Below are positions 60,953 through 64,000 of a DNA stretch of 64,000 nucleotides, piece after piece. The DNA comes from Nostoc sp. B(2019). GTDB lineage: Bacteria; Cyanobacteriota; Cyanobacteriia; Cyanobacteriales; Nostocaceae. The stretch lies in the NCBI RefSeq assembly GCF_010091925.1, contig NZ_WVID01000003.1, positions 124,001-188,000 on the forward strand, read 5' to 3'. How positions within the stretch are numbered: position 1 is the stretch's first letter; each line of letters starts with the position of its first letter. Both the position numbers and the translations under genes were made by a program. A model generated the notes under the pieces. It was not told the origin of the DNA and did not search any database. It saw only the letters and a program-made list of their open reading frames with translations.

Positions 60953-62746
60953 TCAAAAAGACACTGCAACCCGAAAACCGAGAAGGTTTCCCCGACCGTC
61001 TTGAGGATTCCAACTGCGATAAGCAGACCGACATAGCCTCAAAGAATTTTTCCAAGAACCACCTCGAACCAAACGAGACTGACCGCCATCGTCAGATAAC
61101 CAAACACTACTATCAAAGGGTGCGCCTTCATAATTGTCATGCCAGTGATCAGCGCACCACTCCCATACATTGCCATGCATATCGTATAACCCAAAGGCAT
61201 TTGCTGGAAAACTTCCGACTAAGCTTGTTTGGCCATAATTCGTCCCTTGGGAGCCAGCACTGTAGATATTGTTGTTATAGTTTGCCAAGCTGGGGGTGAG
61301 AGTTTCACCAAAATGAAAGGGGGTAGTGGTTCTGGCACGACAAGCATATTCCCACTCGGCTTCGCTCGGAAGCCGATAGGCTCGTCCTGTTTTCTGAGAC
61401 AATCGCGCACAAAACTCTACTGCATCGTCCCAAGAAACTTGCTCCACTGGATGGTTTATCCCTTTAAAATTAGCCGGCTCAGGATCGAGATCGCGGTTGA
61501 TTGGTGGAAGCAGTGCAACTGCTCGCCATTGTGCTTGGGTAACTGGAAACTTACCCATGAAAAAGGATTGGACTGTTACAGAATGCTGTGGACTTTCAGA
61601 ATCAAATCGTTCTAGTTCATAGTCTGGAGAACCCATAAGGAACTGCCCCCCAGGAATAGATACCATCGCTAAGGTGATCTCATTACCTAGATCTTCAATA
61701 AAGTGTTGAGTAAAGCCACGAGTACGGTTGATGTCATAGGTAGCTGTGGAGGCAAACGATTGTTTTAAAGAGACAGTAGCTATCTCAAACTCAAATTGTT
61801 GCACAGGTAAGATTGTCGTCTCAAACTCAAATAAATCGAGATCGAATTGCCCAAGTATTGAGTTGAGGTTTGACGATGGAGGTGATGAAGACGAGAGTAG
61901 CAGCGAGGATGATAGCGGTAACACGGTTGTAATTGCAGTGAGTGCTTGCAATGCTTCAACTGCTGAAGGGTAGCGCAAAGTATAGTTATTGGACACCATT
62001 GTGTCTAGAATATCGGCAAAGCGATCGCTAACCCGTACACACTCACGCCAAAGGGGTTGACCAGTCCGAGAATCTTCGTCCAGAAGATAGGGAGGAATTC
62101 CTGTCAAGGCTTCAATGCCCATCATTCCTAGAGCGTAGACATCACTGCATAAGCGAGGTTTACCTCTGGCTTGCTCAGCGGGTATATAGCCTAGAGTGCC
62201 AATAAATACAGTGTTACGAATTATCTTCCGAAGATTTATTGAGAGAGTACCAATTTCTTTCACAGAGCCAAAATCAATCAAGAATAGCTTGCCATCCTGT
62301 TGACACCGCATCACATTTTCCGGTTTGATGTCTCGGTGAATTACATTGTGTTGATGGACAAAAACTAGCACCTCCAAAATTTCCTGTAACAGCTTCGTGA
62401 CATTGCTCTCTTTAAGTTGCTTTCCCCGCACAATTTCTTTTCTTAGGGTGTGTCCCTCTACATAGTCTTGGATAATGTACAGTTCGTTGTTGACAGCAAA
62501 GTGAGCCAGCAGCCGGGGGATTTGGGGATGTTCGCCTAATTTCTCCAAGATCACTGCTTCCTGCTCAAAAAGTTCTAGTATCTTTGGATGAGTATGCTTC
62601 GGCTTGAGTCGCTTAACTACACATACAGGTTTGCTGGGACGTTTCTGATCTCTAGCCAAGTAGGTTTCACCAAAATTTCCTTCACCCAGTTGTTTAAGGA
62701 TTTTGTAGCGTCCATCCAGTAGTTCTCCTATAAAATCCATACTCAT
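60953..62746 (-). CDS. Ser/Thr protein kinase fused to a formylglycine-generating-enzyme-like domain
   Basis: The 597-residue protein has an N-terminal Hanks-type kinase: GEGNFGETYLARDQ (Gly loop), CVVKRLKP (Lys), HRDIKPENVMRC (catalytic loop), LIDFGSVKEIG (DFG) and PAEQARGKPRLCSDVYALG. A linker of about 90 residues follows. The C-terminus is an FGE-sulfatase domain (VSIPGGQFLMGSPDYELERF, VEQVSWDDAVEFCARLSQKT, RLPSEAEWEYACRARTTTPF, GNVWEWCADHW, RLVRGGSWKN). There is no membrane span. Whether the FGE part is an enzyme or a binding module is unknown. Such fusions recur in cyanobacteria. It is convergent with the GAF receptor, 30 bases apart. Confidence 0.92.
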   Translation of the reverse strand: MSMDFIGELLDGRYKILKQLGEGNFGETYLARDQKRPSKPVCVVKRLKPKHTHPKILELFEQEAVILEKLGEHPQIPRLLAHFAVNNELYIIQDYVEGHTLRKEIVRGKQLKESNVTKLLQEILEVLVFVHQHNVIHRDIKPENVMRCQQDGKLFLIDFGSVKEIGTLSINLRKIIRNTVFIGTLGYIPAEQARGKPRLCSDVYALGMMGIEALTGIPPYLLDEDSRTGQPLWRECVRVSDRFADILDTMVSNNYTLRYPSAVEALQALTAITTVLPLSSSLLLSSSSPPSSNLNSILGQFDLDLFEFETTILPVQQFEFEIATVSLKQSFASTATYDINRTRGFTQHFIEDLGNEITLAMVSIPGGQFLMGSPDYELERFDSESPQHSVTVQSFFMGKFPVTQAQWRAVALLPPINRDLDPEPANFKGINHPVEQVSWDDAVEFCARLSQKTGRAYRLPSEAEWEYACRARTTTPFHFGETLTPSLANYNNNIYSAGSQGTNYGQTSLVGSFPANAFGLYDMHGNVWEWCADHWHDNYEGAPFDSSVWLSDDGGQSRLVRGGSWKNSLRLCRSAYRSWNPQDGRGNLLGFRVAVSF

Positions 62747-63084
62747 TGGTAAAGCCCAGACTCAGCGCCAGTGAGGTTTTAGCGTATTTACAATTTTATG
62801 ATTTTAAAGCTTCGGGTTAAGAGCAATACGAAAAAGTTGTTGACAAAAAAGCTAGGATTTTTCTGATAGTAAATGGTTTAAGAACAAATGTTAGTACCTT
62901 AAACATAGCAAAATCACCAACTTACTGGAACAGGGTACTAGGGATTGGGTAACTTGGGGGCCCCTCCAGAGATCAGGAGTGATGAGGAAGAAATCCACCT
63001 TTACCTTGGGTGGGGTTTTAACCAAGTCTCAAGAGTCCCTAATTTCCAATCCCTAATCAAAGCTGTTACCTATTACCTACCAAT
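62747..63084. other. Spacer, no gene seen
   Basis: The 338-base stretch has no open frame of note. It is the leader side of the kinase gene (right boundary of 62746) and the downstream side of the gene at 63085. A short GC-rich palindromic piece, TTGGGGGCCCCTCCAG, lies near 62955. The kinase promoter should be in the part next to 62746. Confidence 0.5.
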
Positions 63085-63972
63085 CTAAATCTCGGCTACA
63101 GCTCTTTCAATCAAGCGACGTGCTAAAGTTTGCGTACCTGTATGTTCATAGTAATTTGTTGACATATCCAAGAACGCCGCTAAGTAGTCTAATTTGTCAT
63201 CAGCAATTTCTACAAAACCTTGCAAGTTGTGAACAACTTTTTGGGGCGTTAAATTATTGCTGTTGACGATACCACTCATCCAACCTTTAACTGAGTCAAA
63301 GCTTTCGCCAATAAAGTTGAGTTTGCCAGCAGAATTGTTACCTGGAATCACATCTTTGATGTTTTGAAAAGTCGAGTTTTTTTCTAACTCTTGGGGATTT
63401 GTCTGATTAAGCCCAGATATTGCTTTGCTGATGAAGTCTGGGCCCAGGGGTATCAAACCATCAACGCAAACTAATGCCACCATCCGAATAAGTGATTCAC
63501 CACTATACTCACCTAAAGAAGCAACAAAATCGCCAATACTATCTCCAGGAATGCCGTTAATTTGGCAAAATGCTACCAATTCAGCGACTAATTTCAATGT
63601 TAAATCGATGGTTTGAGCTTTATCTGGTTTGGGAGTGACAGAATTTAAAAAACCTAAAAGGGGAATTTTCTCACCGACTTTGTTCGCTAAAGCTGCTGCA
63701 CCAAGAGCTCTATCTGTACTATCAACAGTTTGATAAAGCCACAAGGCTCTTTGATATCCTTGAGAGCGATCGTTGTAAAGATAAATCGCTCGTTCGCCAA
63801 TTTGTTGAATTAAATCTTCGTCGGTTTCACCAGTAACGGTCTTGATGGTGTTGACAAAGCCAACAGTATTCTGCCACTCACCAGGAGCGACAAAATCGAG
63901 GGATTTCAACATAGAAATGGTCAAGTTATTGGTTGGAAGTTCATCAACCAACTCAAAAATCGATTTGCTCAC
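63085..63972 (-). CDS. Hypothetical helical protein, cyanobacterial type
   Basis: A 295-residue, largely alpha-helical protein starts MSKSIFELVDELPTNNLTIS and ends TGTQTLARRLIERAVAEI. AAGGAG lies about 8 bases before the ATG at 63972 (in the last bases of the window). There is no signal peptide or membrane span; hydrophobic helices occur near 145-190 (LIRMVALVCVDGLIPLGPDF). I recognise no named family or catalytic motif. Confidence 0.75.
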   Translation of the reverse strand: MSKSIFELVDELPTNNLTISMLKSLDFVAPGEWQNTVGFVNTIKTVTGETDEDLIQQIGERAIYLYNDRSQGYQRALWLYQTVDSTDRALGAAALANKVGEKIPLLGFLNSVTPKPDKAQTIDLTLKLVAELVAFCQINGIPGDSIGDFVASLGEYSGESLIRMVALVCVDGLIPLGPDFISKAISGLNQTNPQELEKNSTFQNIKDVIPGNNSAGKLNFIGESFDSVKGWMSGIVNSNNLTPQKVVHNLQGFVEIADDKLDYLAAFLDMSTNYYEHTGTQTLARRLIERAVAEI

Positions 63973-64000
63973 AAAAATCTCCTTGTTTAGGTTTTGTTAT

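Overview
The window looks like chromosomal DNA of a filamentous, probably heterocyst-forming cyanobacterium (Nostocales, Nostoc/Anabaena-like). The evidence is the very frequent HIP1 octamer GCGATCGC, photosystem II small-subunit genes (psbI, psbH, psbN), a beta-carboxysome operon (ccmK-K-L-M-N-O), a CO2-uptake NDH-1 module (ndhF-ndhD-cupB type), an RRM protein/S21 gene pair, heptamer tandem repeats and many dispersed intergenic repeats. The genus assignment is inference. I found no tRNA, rRNA, CRISPR array or transposase gene.

Layout. 1-5 kb: 5' part of an LptD-like DUF3769 gene, psbI, a hexapeptide acyltransferase, then a long gene-poor stretch. 5.7-13.2 kb: glycogen phosphorylase, a DUF429 putative nuclease, a controller-like XRE gene with a C-box type operator next to a cytosine methyltransferase, trpS and a MetF-like gene. 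13.3-17 kb: an accessory, decaying patch with two near-duplicate Uma2 genes (one carrying two nonsense codons), toxin-antitoxin units whose PIN toxins are broken, a kinase fragment and dispersed repeats. 17-19.6 kb: a TPR-AAA+ ATPase overlapping a TPR membrane protein.

20.5-34.6 kb is a large inorganic-carbon block. It holds an SbtA-type bicarbonate permease, an SbtB-like PII-type protein and a Tat-exported beta-carbonic anhydrase; then, on the minus strand, ndhF-ndhD-cupB; then, divergent from ndhF, ccmK-ccmK-ccmL-ccmM-ccmN-ccmO and a CbbR-family LysR regulator. Together these would import bicarbonate, hydrate CO2 at the thylakoid and concentrate it around Rubisco in carboxysomes. CcmM has four Rubisco-small-subunit-like repeats and a convincing internal ribosome binding site for the short isoform.

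34.8-64 kb is mostly housekeeping and conserved hypothetical genes: MuiA-like, mnmE, SDR, lipase, PlsC, a GH38 alpha-mannosidase carrying in-frame copies of intergenic repeats, psbN/psbH, tatA, pth, two rpsU paralogs, rsmI, a PfkB kinase and cysQ. It also holds an RRM gene whose Shine-Dalgarno lies in a predicted leader hairpin, a receptor with three tandem GAF domains that each carry the two cysteines of DXCF cyanobacteriochromes, and a Ser/Thr kinase fused to a formylglycine-generating-enzyme-like domain.

The most promising items are the triple-GAF receptor, the C-box/XRE/methyltransferase/DUF429 cluster without a recognisable restriction enzyme, the repeat invasion of the mannosidase gene, and the recurrent loss of PIN toxins beside retained antitoxins.
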